Shown here: in pieces, positions 1 to 10,200 of the stretch
Position numbering within the stretch: position 1 is the first letter of the stretch
How the letters are laid out: every line of letters begins with the position of its first letter
From: Paramacrobiotus richtersi
Taxonomy: Eukaryota; Tardigrada; Eutardigrada; Parachela; Macrobiotidae
DNA length: 33,230 nucleotides
Direction: 5' to 3'
Assembly (NCBI GenBank): GCA_034698045.1
Contig: JAQGAU010000247.1
Coordinates: 1-33,230, forward strand
Notes under the pieces: generated by a model
Told to the model about the DNA's origin: nothing
Databases searched by the model: none
What the model saw: the letters and a program-made list of their open reading frames with translations, nothing else
Made by a program: the position numbers and the translations under genes

Positions 1-199
1 TGTTATTGCACCTGAACCAGATACATAACACCGATCAGTGTTATGACCGTGCTGAAAACAGCAAATGCACGGAAATGTTATTATATATCTGTGTGTGTCA
101 GCTGTACCTCCAGAATCTGGATTCCGAGCCGGATGTACGCTGTTGCTCAAGCCTGAAGCTGATTGTCGGTTACTGGATGAAACTATTTCGCTTGCTGCA
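1..199 (-). other. Possible terminal exons of a minus-strand gene
   Basis: On the minus strand a good acceptor (TTTCCTGCAG) precedes an exon-like stretch from about 199 to 109. A GTACAG donor follows, then a 56-base intron ending in TTTGCTGTTTTCAG. In one frame the first stretch is open and serine-rich (SEIVSSSNRQSASG...), and it would end a few codons into the next exon. No domain is recognisable and I could not link it securely to upstream exons. The plus-strand frame over the same bases looks like chance. The interpretation rests on splice signals only. Confidence 0.2.
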
Positions 200-769
200 G
201 GAAACATAACGTGATTGTCAGTTTCGATTTATACAATTTACATGTAATGGATGAATTATTCCCGTTCAACAGCTGATGTACAGCAGAAACTTCATACACT
301 AGTACACTGAACCTATACTGACCTATACGTGACTATATAATTATGATTTATGAACAAAATTCTATTATATAATACGACTGTGCACCTGTGATATTATTAT
401 TATCCCCAATACCACAATAATAATAATTAGTAATACAGTACTGTTGGTGCACCATGCAGTACAATCGCGTACATACAATGTCGATTTTAATGATCACATT
501 CTGCAATCAGAGTAAAAGGTCAGGTCAAACTACTATAATACTGTATTGTACATAAAAATTTATACAAGTTTATTGAGAATACCGAAGGCATGAAACACTA
601 TCACAATTTGATACATATGGGGTGACCCTAGGCGCAGGCCGCTCCACGAAGTACGGACTACGCGACAGATCTATATATCTAGACAATACGAGTACAGACA
701 GCGTATCTTTTTGAAATGCGGGAACTCGAACACAGACAAAAAACTACAAACGATCCAGCGGGAACAAAG
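200..769. other. AT-rich stretch with no recognised gene
   Basis: The left two thirds are AT-rich, with runs of ATT/AAT-type sequence near 380-440 that look like simple sequence. From about 600 the base composition becomes richer in G and C. No coding frame, tRNA or clear mobile-element end is visible. It may be an intron of the candidate minus-strand gene on either side. Confidence 0.4.
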
Positions 770-1012
770 TTACGTAACATCGGCCAGCAGCGAAAGCGCA
801 ATGGATACAGAATCCTTCGCCAGCGGCATCACACTGCCATAATTTAGTACTCGGTATAGCACTTCGCTTCGCCCTTGCTTTTTTCCCAAATTTCGGTGAT
901 CATGGTGCATACCGGCCGCATTCCGCGGCCAAACGCAACTCGCTACCTACTTTAACGTACGGTAGATCGTAGCACTGATTCCCTCTTGGAACGGAAATCA
1001 TGTGGGAATTAT
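770..1012 (-). CDS. Candidate exons of an unidentified minus-strand gene
   Basis: Minus strand. A polypyrimidine acceptor ending at 1013 opens a 100-base exon (1012-913) with a protein-like frame that includes MISVPRGNQCYDLPYVKVGS. It ends at a GTATGC donor. The next 79 bases (912-834) look like an intron, with TACTAA as a branch-point-like motif and GGCAG at the end. In phase, the following exon runs from 833 to a TAA at 770-772, or to a GTAACT donor just before it. I do not recognise the family. The first exon and start codon are unresolved; the ATG inside the 100-base exon could be the start if the upstream exon is non-coding. No similarity evidence supports it. Confidence 0.3.
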
Positions 1013-1458
1013 CTAAAGAAATGGAAGACGTGTTTTTGTTTTTTAGTGTGATTGTGTGCTAGTACTACCGAATAGTGTAACACGTAAAATATGTACAGCG
1101 GGAAAAGAATTAAAGCCATTGTCATTCCCTCTCGGCAGCTATCAGATCTGGGTAGTAGTTCCACTTTTATTAGAACAATCAATAACACAATAACGGAGTT
1201 CATATGAACTCCGACAATAATTAAGCTTATGCTAGAAAACCACATGGTACAACTGTTCGACTGCCCTACTGTCTGCAAAGCGGTCGAACAATTAAGCGGA
1301 GGCACAACTCTACACATAAAACTAACTAAAACCAAAACCAATCGAATTCTCACACACCATACACGCACTTTTATACCAACCGCAAACGTATTATAATATA
1401 AATGCGACCACTTCTATCATATATCAAACACTATCCTGAAGTCGAAACCATCCACTCA
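1013..1458 (-). promoter_or_regulatory. TATA-containing intergenic stretch
   Basis: Between the OCIA gene stop (1459) and the candidate exon at 1012, the minus strand carries a TATAAAA motif at 1375-1369. It is correctly placed to start a transcript towards lower coordinates. An open minus frame (1368-1009) crosses the region but has no domain and reads hydrophobic. It may contain a first exon or signal-peptide exon, but I could not find a phase-compatible donor. The promoter call rests on the motif alone. Confidence 0.25.
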
Positions 1459-2704
1459 TCAAGCCTGAGAGGGTCCGGGTCGAGCGTGATCATCTCGGCG
1501 AGCTTGCGAAGGCACATTTGGTCGGAAATAAGTATCTCTATGTTGTCGCCGCATGTCGTCGTAGTTGGCACTAGGACGGAAAGGGTCATCTCGGGACCGC
1601 TCGTGCACCTTATCCGTATCCATATCCAGTGAGGAGCGGCCGCCCTCTCTGCCCTCCTGATACGTGTTCTTTTCGGAATCAATATCCAAGCCGCCGCCCT
1701 CTCTGCCCTCCTGATACGTGTTCTTCTCGGAATCAATATCCAAGCTGCTCGTATAATCATCGGTATTCATGCCACTGGACTGCTCCTGTCGAACTGGTCC
1801 CTGGCTGTTATACCCATATGCCGGTCCGCGTTGCCCGTATCCATCAGACGGTCGTGTAGCACTTCCGCCAGGTGATTGGGGCCATGAGGCTCCAGGATAC
1901 GACTGAGTCGGAGCCGGCGGAAGACCCACGTTTCCTTGGCGCCGACGACGTATGGCATCAGCAATGCGGCTGTTAGGCAAATTCAGGAACTTGTTCTCGC
2001 ATTCTTTGTAATAACTCAGTTTCCCAAGGATATAACCAGTAAAACCAGCAAAGACCACCTGAAATAACAAATGCAAAGCACTGCTTCCTCAATCCGCAAT
2101 AATCTTCAGAGCAAAGCCGAAGAGTTATACTTATAACTTATATTTAGCGCATGACATGATAATTAAATACAAATTATATTAGTGGAAATATTAACAGTGA
2201 TTGACGAACAGAGGAAACAACAGAAGATTTAGGATCAAACATCTTCTGCAGAATCTTTTAAATCACTAATTTTGTGTGTCTCGCCATTCGAACCTTGAAA
2301 GTCGATCCATACTTGGGATGGGGCACTAAATACCCTTTTCTCACTCCAAGGTGCGTCAACGTAGCAAGAATCGCAGAAAACGGCAGGGATCGTTTGATTG
2401 TAGATTCCCGGGCACACTCTTTTAAAATGGCATTTTCTTCTGGTGTCATCTTGTAGTTCGCGTCCAGTTCCTGCTTTTGAGCATAATCCTGACCGGGTGC
2501 GTCACCGTACTGGACGCCATACGTTCCTCCACCCGCTCCAGGATACACCGTTCTCTGGCTTTGGTCAGACAAATCGAGTGGACTAGAATATACAGAGCTT
2601 GAACGTCCACTGTCGCCATATAAATTTCGGCTGTATGTCTGGTCGCCGGCCAAGCTATCCTGACCAGAACGCTGATCCTGTCCGAAATTCCCTGACGAAC
2701 TCAT
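1459..2704 (-). CDS. OCIAD1: OCIA domain-containing protein (OCIAD1/2-like)
   Basis: Two coding exons on minus: 2704-2294 (start ATG at 2704) and 2058-1459. They are joined by a 235-base intron with phase-0 junctions (GTTCGA donor, TTATTTCAG acceptor), giving 336 residues. Residues about 86-178 form the OCIA domain: MTPEENAILKEC, then a hydrophobic hairpin-like segment (107-126), HPKYGSTFK at the exon junction, and GYILGKLSYYKECENKF. Known family members sit in mitochondrial inner membrane or endosomal membranes and affect respiratory complex assembly and signalling. The tail is low-complexity and ends with YDDMRRQHRDTYF, resembling the YEELRNKNRESYE-type motif of animal OCIAD1. The N-terminal 85 residues are Ser/Gly/Gln-rich and longer than in vertebrates. 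The tail holds an 18-residue tandem repeat. An upstream in-frame ATG at 2734 would add 10 residues. OCIAD1 versus OCIAD2 cannot be settled here. Confidence 0.85.
1636..1745. repeat. 54-bp coding tandem repeat, two copies
   Basis: Two nearly identical adjacent 54-base units lie inside the OCIA-protein tail exon. On the minus strand they encode LDIDSEKNTYQEGREGG twice, separated by one residue (period 18 residues). A third, degenerate LDMDTD-type unit follows. The near identity of the DNA, including synonymous positions, suggests a recent duplication. Unit borders are approximate. Confidence 0.85.
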
Positions 2705-3315
2705 GATAAAATTAAAAGGCCCAAAGGGTTCCACAAAGTGACAAATAGCGGTAATATTAGCAAGCTCTCCTGCAAAAAGGTAAAGGTACAGAGCGGAAGC
2801 AAAATGGCAGTAATGAAATTAATCGAAAAAACTGGTAATGTGAAATTTGTGATACAATTCGGTCAACAAAAATCACAAAATTAAAATAATTAAATAAATT
2901 AATCAAGCCTGGAAAAATCCGAAATGTGCCCAACTGGAAAAAACGAAAACACATGCCTGAGCGCCGCTCGCCACGCCTGTCCTCAGCTACCCTCATCTGT
3001 CGTTGAGTTCGTCACGTTGCGCCATTTGCGAACCACCGAAAATGTGCGGACAAAAATTAATTTCGAACATTTACAAATTTTACATTTAATAATATTTTCG
3101 ATTCTCAAGAAAAACTTGTAATAAATCGAGATTTTCGATTCGAAACATTGGAGTGTTAGCAGACTTAACGAGTTACACAGAATCTACAGAGATCATGATA
3201 TAATATAATAATTTCAACGCTCATCTGATTTTCGATTCGTATTTTGCGTGGCTTTCCGCTTTATCGATCACTGCTGAGGATAGCGCACAATTTTTTCTCG
3301 ATTGGTCCACATGGG
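2705..3315. promoter_or_regulatory. Shared upstream region of divergent mitochondrial genes
   Basis: This stretch of about 610 bases separates the start codons of the minus-strand OCIA gene and the plus-strand MRPL4 gene, so both 5' UTRs and promoters must lie here. I see no TATA box in a convincing position. The middle (2860-2900 and 3050-3110) is AT-rich, and a more GC-rich patch with CGCC-type motifs lies at 2955-3000. Short open frames on both strands look like chance. The bidirectional-promoter reading is inferred from gene orientation. Confidence 0.45.
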
Positions 3316-5880
3316 ATGATGCTGGTCAGCATGGCGTTACGTAGATGTATTCCACAACTCTACCAGTGCGCTGTTGCTGCATTAACTGATTCGAGATCGC
3401 TGCTGCCACCGTCTGCATTACTTCGCCCTGCCCACACCGCTGCGAAATCACCACGGGCTCTTCCGTCTACAATTGTGCGAGCCGTGCATCTCTCCGCACC
3501 ATTTTTCACCGAGCAGTCCGCTCACGCAAAAGATTCTCAAGAACCGTCCGTTCCAGACACGCCCATCACCGAGAGAGCACTGGCATATCCACCAAAATAC
3601 TTTGCTCCGCGAGAAGTTTGGTTAGAGAGTCTTGATAGAATAGAGGATCACAAAACGGGATTGCTCCCTCTGCATCCGGATATTTTTGCCGAATTTCCCC
3701 GGTATGTTCTTGAATTTTGTTGAAAATATTTTGGTATCTGCCTATCTGGTCTTCATATGTGGGTTTTTCAGAATTGATGTTATCCAACAAAATGTGAAAT
3801 GGCAGACGCTTTACAACACAATTGTAAGGAGGCTGTGTTGTAACTGTTGTTCTGAATAATTGTTAGTTAGTTAATTGATATAGTTTGTTGTTATTTTTGT
3901 AATAGTATTATATGACAATAGTATTGTATTAATTCTGTAATATTGTAGTTCAGAGTTTGTGGTGAAACCGTCCTTGTGCTGACGTAAAAAAAGCATCATG
4001 CTTAAAGTTAAGATCATTTATTCATCGTGCGTAACGTCGTAATGATTAGGAAGGGTTTCGCGAATTTTGCGAAGACAAATATAAATTCGGTCTAATCGCA
4101 AAAACCGTGAATTGTAGTAACCGTTAATTATGGTAACCGACTAACCGTTAATTATTATTAATTTGATCATGACTAATGATCGACAAAATATTATCACCGG
4201 AAAACGTTGTAGAGGTCAAGATTAGCCTCAATGCTAATTATGTTATATTGTTATATCAAAAGAAATGTACGAAGCAATTGTTACTTCATCCGACCGATAA
4301 CCGAAAGCCTTGGGCCGTCCAGCGTCCCATGCTGCAAGAACTTTCGCAAAAATTGTATTGCTGTGTCTGGTTTTGAGCTTTTGAGCACCTCACTGGACCG
4401 TATAATGTGTACGTTACAGGATTACACGTTTGCCCGCAACAGAGCTGAAATGCCGGGTGGGGGAAGGAAGCCATGGCCGCAGAAGGGCACCGGCAGGGCT
4501 CGCCATGGAAGTGTTCGATCCCCTCTATGGAAAGGAGGTACCTATTAATAATAAACCTGAACTGCTAGCACTTCGTCGGAATGAGAACCAGATGCACATT
4601 AACAGTACGTGCATGCAAGTACTAGCTGCAGATTTCCGATGTGCGCTGTATTCGGTTTAAGGTGTGCAGCTTTTTTATGCATTTTGTACCGTTTTAGCCG
4701 GTTTCTGAACAACACCTTTTCCAATTTGTTTGCGCGTGTTTTAGGTGGTAAATCTAAGGGACCTCGTGGTCCTACAAGTCACTTCTACATGCTGAGTCAG
4801 AGCGCCAAAATTAAAGGACTGAAGTGCACCCTTTCTGTAAAACTGGCACAGGTAGGCTTAAAGGAATATGGTTAAATGTTGCCGCTTGGCGCAGTGTGAC
4901 CACTGGAGAGACAGTCTACTTACATTACAATACTCTTCATGGGATAACAAGTCCTCTCTGTATCTCTTTTCACTGCGATAACAAATGTTTTTGAGTGTTT
5001 GAGTAGGTAACTGGTCTTTATGTGTTAACAGTTGTCTCCCCCGGTTTCATTTCCATGTTTATCGTAGGACGATCTCCATGTCGTGGAATCTTTTGACATA
5101 CCTTCGGATGACCCTACGGTAACAACTCTTGAGAATTTTTCGTGCGATAATTTTTCTTTCCAAATGCGCGATTACCGCAACCTGATGCTGATAATTCTGT
5201 TATGTCGTAACAGAAATGTATATATATAGTACGGAATCCAGAATCTAAAACGTATGTTGCATTTTTTTGCAGTATATTCAAGCTTTGGCAACAAAACGGA
5301 ATTGGGGATTGTCTGTTCTGTTTGTGGATGAGTAAGTAACGCGAAATTTTGACGTAGAGCGCGTAGCATTCGGGATGTTTGACCTTGTGTTCCCAGAACG
5401 TAATGTCTAGTGTTTTTATAAGGCACGTTTTTTATTTGAGAACGTTGGTTTCCACATCATCTACATGCGATAACCCTCATAATCAGCATAAAGCAAATTG
5501 TTTTTTTACCATGCATCGTTTTGCAGCACCGATGTTATGCCAAGAAATATTGCAATGGCATGCTCAACAATTCCGAGTTATACCTTGATGCCTGTTTACG
5601 GTAAGTGAATAGTTCTAACTGAAAACCTAACAGTTCACATGTTGTTTCTGAAAGTCACGTAAGCGAGAGTGTCCGTTGAAATTGTTTACTGTATCTGTTT
5701 CGTAGCTGATTTTTGCGAATTTTATGCATTACAGGATTGAATGTGTACAGTATGCTGAAGCACGAAACGCTAGTGATCACCAAAGCAGCTCTCGAAAAAA
5801 TTGAAGAACGTCTTTTACGGTTCGACAATCGGCTTCTGAGAATTGATCCTCGTGCAACGGTTGTGGGAGAAGTTCGCTAA
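3316..5880 (+). CDS. MRPL4: Mitochondrial large ribosomal subunit protein uL4m
   Basis: Eight coding exons: 3316-3701, 3772-3823, 4420-4537, 4745-4851, 5068-5118, 5273-5331, 5527-5600 and 5735-5880. Every junction is GT-AG and in phase, giving 330 residues, close to the usual metazoan length. The N-terminus is Arg/Ala/Ser-rich without acidic residues for about 50 residues, as expected of a mitochondrial targeting peptide. The uL4 signature is intact: [19 protein letters not shown] at about 159-177, followed by PLWKGG and [23 protein letters not shown]-type and [13 protein letters not shown] segments match vertebrate MRPL4 closely. The protein lines the peptide exit tunnel of the mitoribosome. 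Start choice: ATG 3316, the second of the in-frame ATGs near 3244-3331; one further upstream (3244) would add 24 residues, and 3331 would remove 5. The divergent neighbour is the OCIA gene. Confidence 0.95.
3824..4419 (+). other. Intron 2 of MRPL4 (596 bp)
   Basis: This is the longest intron of the gene, GTAAGG to GTTACAG, AT-rich. It contains a short direct repeat of the motif AACCGTTAATTA near 4119-4155, with a related TAACCGACTAACCG between copies. No nested gene is visible; the open frames crossing its 3' end include the real exon 3. Confidence 0.7.
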
Positions 5881-6484
5881 GACTAGTTGAAAGGATTCCT
5901 TTTAGATGGGTGCAGTGGGGAACGATGTTCCGCGTAGAGCATAATTATGAACTTTTTGTGGATTTCTTGGGAATTTGATGTGAAGGGGGTTGACAACTGC
6001 GATTTGTGTTTAGGCTGTTTACGGTTTACCGGATAAAGTCTGCTGATACGAAGTGGCGACCAATCGAGACATTTTTTTAACGACGCATTTGAATATAACA
6101 AAATATCGGCAACGTGTGCAGCACAGTTTGTTAAGTTTTAAGGTAATACAATCGACAGATTTTGCGTTCGCAGACGTCGTCAGTTGCAGACGAAATACAA
6201 ACAGCGCACATAAGTTTCGTTTATTCTCAGATTAAACGGACATAACTACAAGTGTACGTACTGCCAATTGGGCAAAACCGCTAAAAGTTATCCATCCATC
6301 GTAATTTACCACTAAACTTGCCATACTATTCGGACTGAATATAGTTGCAGTGATACTGCTGATCACGGTGAGCAATCGGGAGAAACCACACATCTTGAAT
6401 TAGCCATTTCTTTTCATTCATGGTATGTAATACGTATGATGTCCGAAGTTCACCCTGTAAACTCCGCTGTGCCAAGCGAAATCA
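5881..6484. other. Convergent 3' intergenic region
   Basis: This lies between the MRPL4 stop and the stop of the minus-strand NOPCHAP1-like gene, so it should hold both 3' UTRs. For the minus gene, an AATAAA polyadenylation motif (TTTATT on plus at 6220-6225) lies about 260 bases beyond its stop. No clear AATAAA was seen for MRPL4. Nothing else stands out. Confidence 0.5.
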
Positions 6485-7235
6485 CTACCGCGTTCCACCG
6501 GGATTTCTTTTCTTTAAAAAAACAATGTTATCGTTACTGTTGTTGCCGACCGCTTCCTCTTCACTCAGATCGGATTCAGATTCGTCCGTAGCATCTGTTT
6601 CTGCTGGTTGGTCTTCTGAGTCACTGGAGGGATATTCAAATAGTCCCAGATTCTAAACACCAAACTCATTTGATATAAATCACACAATATACATTAGTAA
6701 GAATGCTGGTTAATATGGTAAACCACCAATCATCTACAGAGGGTCGTTATTGAGCCACACAATTTGTCGCGATAATAAATTAACGAACCACAAAACTGAT
6801 AATAAAAAAAAAAAAACCGTATTCGACGAATGCACTCACGAATTCTATTGTAGGTGCTCCTTCGTTGACGTTTTCGATATCAAGGCTCTCGAGTTCATCA
6901 GATGTCTGCAGTTTTTCTTCCAGAGCTTTGGCAGAGCTTTCCATTTCCGGTACAAATTTTTTGATGCGATCCAACATGATTCGTCCTACAATAGCTGTTC
7001 TTCAGCGCGCGAAACTAGCTCGAACGGCCTAAGGCTTAACAAAATTTTGTTAGCCTAGGTCTTTTCACGCACTGTGGAATAAGTTCGTACCTCGCTTTCG
7101 TAGAGCTTCGCTCTCTACGGCGCGTCCAGATGCGTCAGCTTCCATCGAGTGTTTTTTAATAAACAACATGGATGGCAGTGGGCTTTTTCCCGACACGTCG
7201 AGCTTTTCGTACGTCGTCCGTGTGTTATCCTCCAT
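6485..7235 (-). CDS. NOPCHAP1: NOP protein chaperone 1-like (C12orf45 family)
   Basis: Three coding exons on minus: 7235-7091, 6985-6840 and 6652-6485, with GTACGA, GTGAGT and matching AG acceptors, all in phase, giving 152 residues. The family core lies at about residues 52-104: LDRIKKFVPEM, a short helical segment, then LDIENVNEGAPTIEFNLGLF. This tracks the human pattern LLDQVQTFLPQM...FNIENIDG...IQMDVALFE. It is followed by the typical acidic Ser/Asp/Glu stretch (SSDSEDQPAETDATDESES) and a short NDNIVFLK motif. NOPCHAP1 bridges NOP58 and the RUVBL1/2 (R2TP) machinery during box C/D snoRNP assembly, a nuclear and cytoplasmic role. The N-terminus (MEDNTRTTYEKLD...) is divergent. It is slightly shorter than the human protein because the lysine-rich tail is reduced. 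The assignment comes from pattern memory of a fast-evolving family. Confidence 0.8.
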
Positions 7236-10200
7236 TGTTTTTGATTAAATACAGGACAACAGGTACCAATCAACAAATACAGAAACGTAATTAACTAGCA
7301 AACGTAACTCACACGTTCCTCCAGGGTTCTCCAGAGTTTTTTCTCGCCAGAGTGTTTTGTCCCATTAACCAAGCACAATTTTGTGGACAGTTTGCCAGTT
7401 ACGGACCACCCTAAACTCGACCCTCTGCTCTCTACCGACAGAGAGAATTGCAGCTGCATTTGCCTACAGCATTACACTTTTTTAACACAGAAGGAAAGTG
7501 GTTTAATCCTTGACTTCTGTTACCTGTATTCTCTTCGTTTTCGCATTTTTCAGTGTGACAGGTTTGTATGCAGGGTGTTTGGAGTTTGCCGTACGAAGCA
7601 AGTTTTGATCGGATTATCCGGAGAATCGGATTGTTTCGGTGGTTAGGTCCGCTGGTTTCGTGGTGGGGTTGTTGGCTGAAGTACCGAAAACCGAATTTCG
7701 CGTAGATGTACTAGTTTTCATGTTGCTGCGCTCTGAATGTTCGTCACTCCTTTGAAATCGCTGGCGAACTGTTACCCAGCCTTGAACGGTAAGAATGGAT
7801 GTCTTTACGTTAACGTCTACTGTTTTAGCCAGAATACTTCACGTGCGTCGTAAAATTAAGAACTGGTACCACACGGTGACACTGAGCTTGACATGCCAGC
7901 TTTCAATACTCGAGCTATATTTTGGTCTTCTTCGAACGAAAGGAATAGGATGAAAAGAAGACAAATTTCAGATTGTGTCCAATGAAAAGCAAATATGCTT
8001 AAGTGCGGAGCTTTTGCTGTCCTTCAGCAATCACATCTGCGCACTAGAAATACCGTAGAATAGCAAAGTAGTTTGTTTAGTGCCAGCGTTCAGTTTTCCT
8101 TGCCAAAATCCTGACACAGTTTTGTATGAAAATCACGGGAAGCTTTCAATGGCAGACAGAAATTGTAGAGACATTTATTACGGAGATACGAGAAGAAAAC
8201 CGAAAGCGCGAACCCCGGGTTCCCGAGAGCTGTTATGGATTGGGATCTTGCAGCTTTATTCTTGCTTGCGAATATTGAACAAGAAAAGAATCAGGTGTGA
8301 TGGTTTAATACCATAATCCAGTCCGAATCCGACACTTCCCTTTAAGCCGGAGTGGTTCTTCGTGGACGAGACGCGGTGCTGGATCTTTTCGCGCAAAAGT
8401 TTGGAGCAAATGAGGCTGAAACATCGTCGATGCGATGGACCGGACTCAAACTAGATTTTCGAGCCAGACTGGTCGGTGGTCGGCTCGGCCACTGCGACCA
8501 TCGGTTTCACATTCGATCCACTGACATTTAGAAGTTTGTACCATATCGGGCCGTTGGGAAGGTAACGGCAGGAAAGTGGTTTGCTTAACAAAGGAAACTC
8601 TTCAACGTTCCAGACAACCCTAAAACATTTCGTTATTGCATCTGCTAATTCGTTGCTTGTGCTACCTCGTGTGCATGTGTTGCGAAAATAACGATTTTGG
8701 TAAGGGACAGAGGACCCAGAAATACAGGCATGCCCGAGGTAACAGGGAACTAACAACTCGGCAAATATGAGCTGGGACCTCAGTCGCACGGTCTCTAGCG
8801 AATCACAGGTACCGCACAGGAACTGGTTTGACATACACAGCTGCGGGAAACGTGATATACGTACGCTTTCGAGGCTTTGGCGGAAGAAAGCTGGTCCCAA
8901 ATGCTAACCTACAAAATGCGCAATTTCTGCTTAAGTGAGGAGTTAAAAAACTTCCCGGATTTAATCTTATCTTGCCTTCTTGACATGATCGCGACATGGT
9001 ACTTTTGCTGGTTTCTGGTCTTATAGTCTTTCACACGTGTGCCAAACCTTGTCCAGTTATCGTTGTCCGCAAAACACTGACAAATATGTCAGCCGACAAA
9101 CTTCCAAAATGCTGGCCGCTGATCTGTTAGCAGGCTTCCCAGAACGCTTAGAGCGAGATAAGTTGAATTTGCGAGCTATGGGCATGAGAGACGTTTCGGA
9201 CATACATTTGAAACAATCTTGCAACTTGCGAACATTGTACTCGCAGCGGCCCTTCCGTTCGGCGTGTCTCTGTCGTTGTTCCTGCCTTATAAACCTCATG
9301 CGGTTGAACATACGAGCTAACCATACGCCAGAAATTCCGAGACCGTTGTTTAGTCGAAGAGAGATTTTGGCAAAACCATAGCAAATTCAGATCTTTAAGC
9401 TCGCCAGCTAGAAATCGCATCCTGTGGGTATCAGCAACTTTGGCCGCGAACCGTTTTTCCAAATCTTTCGTTATGCTGAGTTTGTTTTCGGGTTTTTTTT
9501 CGCTGATTAGTGATCACCCGAAGCTTATTCAGCAAAACATGACTATTCTGAGGGTCTCCTCCATGCAGTCCTAGAACAACCCCTTGCAACGATGCAGGAC
9601 ACCGTACCCAGCATGTTCAGCACTATCAGACTCCAAACAGCAGGTTTGTTCGGCTCCTTTGGTCATTCCCATACACCTGGGCACTTGTTGCTGCTCTTCT
9701 GGTGTAGGCTGATCGAGAATCTTTCCTTGCCTCTATTTGTTCGTTCGCGTGCCATCCGGCGACAAGAATCATGACGCCAAATATAGAAATTAGTCGGGAA
9801 ATCATGTAACGATCTCGTTCCGGTGGCGATACTAGTTTGCTGGCTAAACCAACGAGATTTTGTGAGGGTTTTAGTTCCGCCCGTCTGTATGTCAGCTGAT
9901 CGTTTGAGACATGGTGTCCGGTACTTCAGAGAACGACGCACTTCTACTGTCAACCAAAGGCGTTTGCAGACCCAGGCCCTTGAAATCCAGGCTTTCGAGT
10001 TGCTGCACATCTGAAACAGATGGGAGCACTGGTCCTTCCCGTTATTTTGGGCATTCAGTTTGCAACATTCTCGCTGTTCATGGTTTTTTTGGTAACACTG
10101 CGCTTTTGATCGTTTTTTTCCAGCTGATTGTTCATGACAAAGATCTCTTCTGATTTCTTCCTTTTGGCACTGCTGCAAGATTGTTACTGCTTTCTATAAC

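Noticed and set aside
1402-1859. Plus-strand frames opposite the OCIA tail exon
   Set aside because: They are antisense shadows of the repetitive minus-strand coding exon.
8451-8900. Minus frame of 149 codons as a possible gene
   Set aside because: No domain, no splice-consistent neighbours, and a similar open frame exists by chance in the adjacent region.
9663-10178. Longest open frame of the gene desert on minus (171 codons)
   Set aside because: Composition is Cys/Lys/Arg/Ser-rich without any motif; no exon chain or start context supports it. It overlaps several equally open frames on plus.
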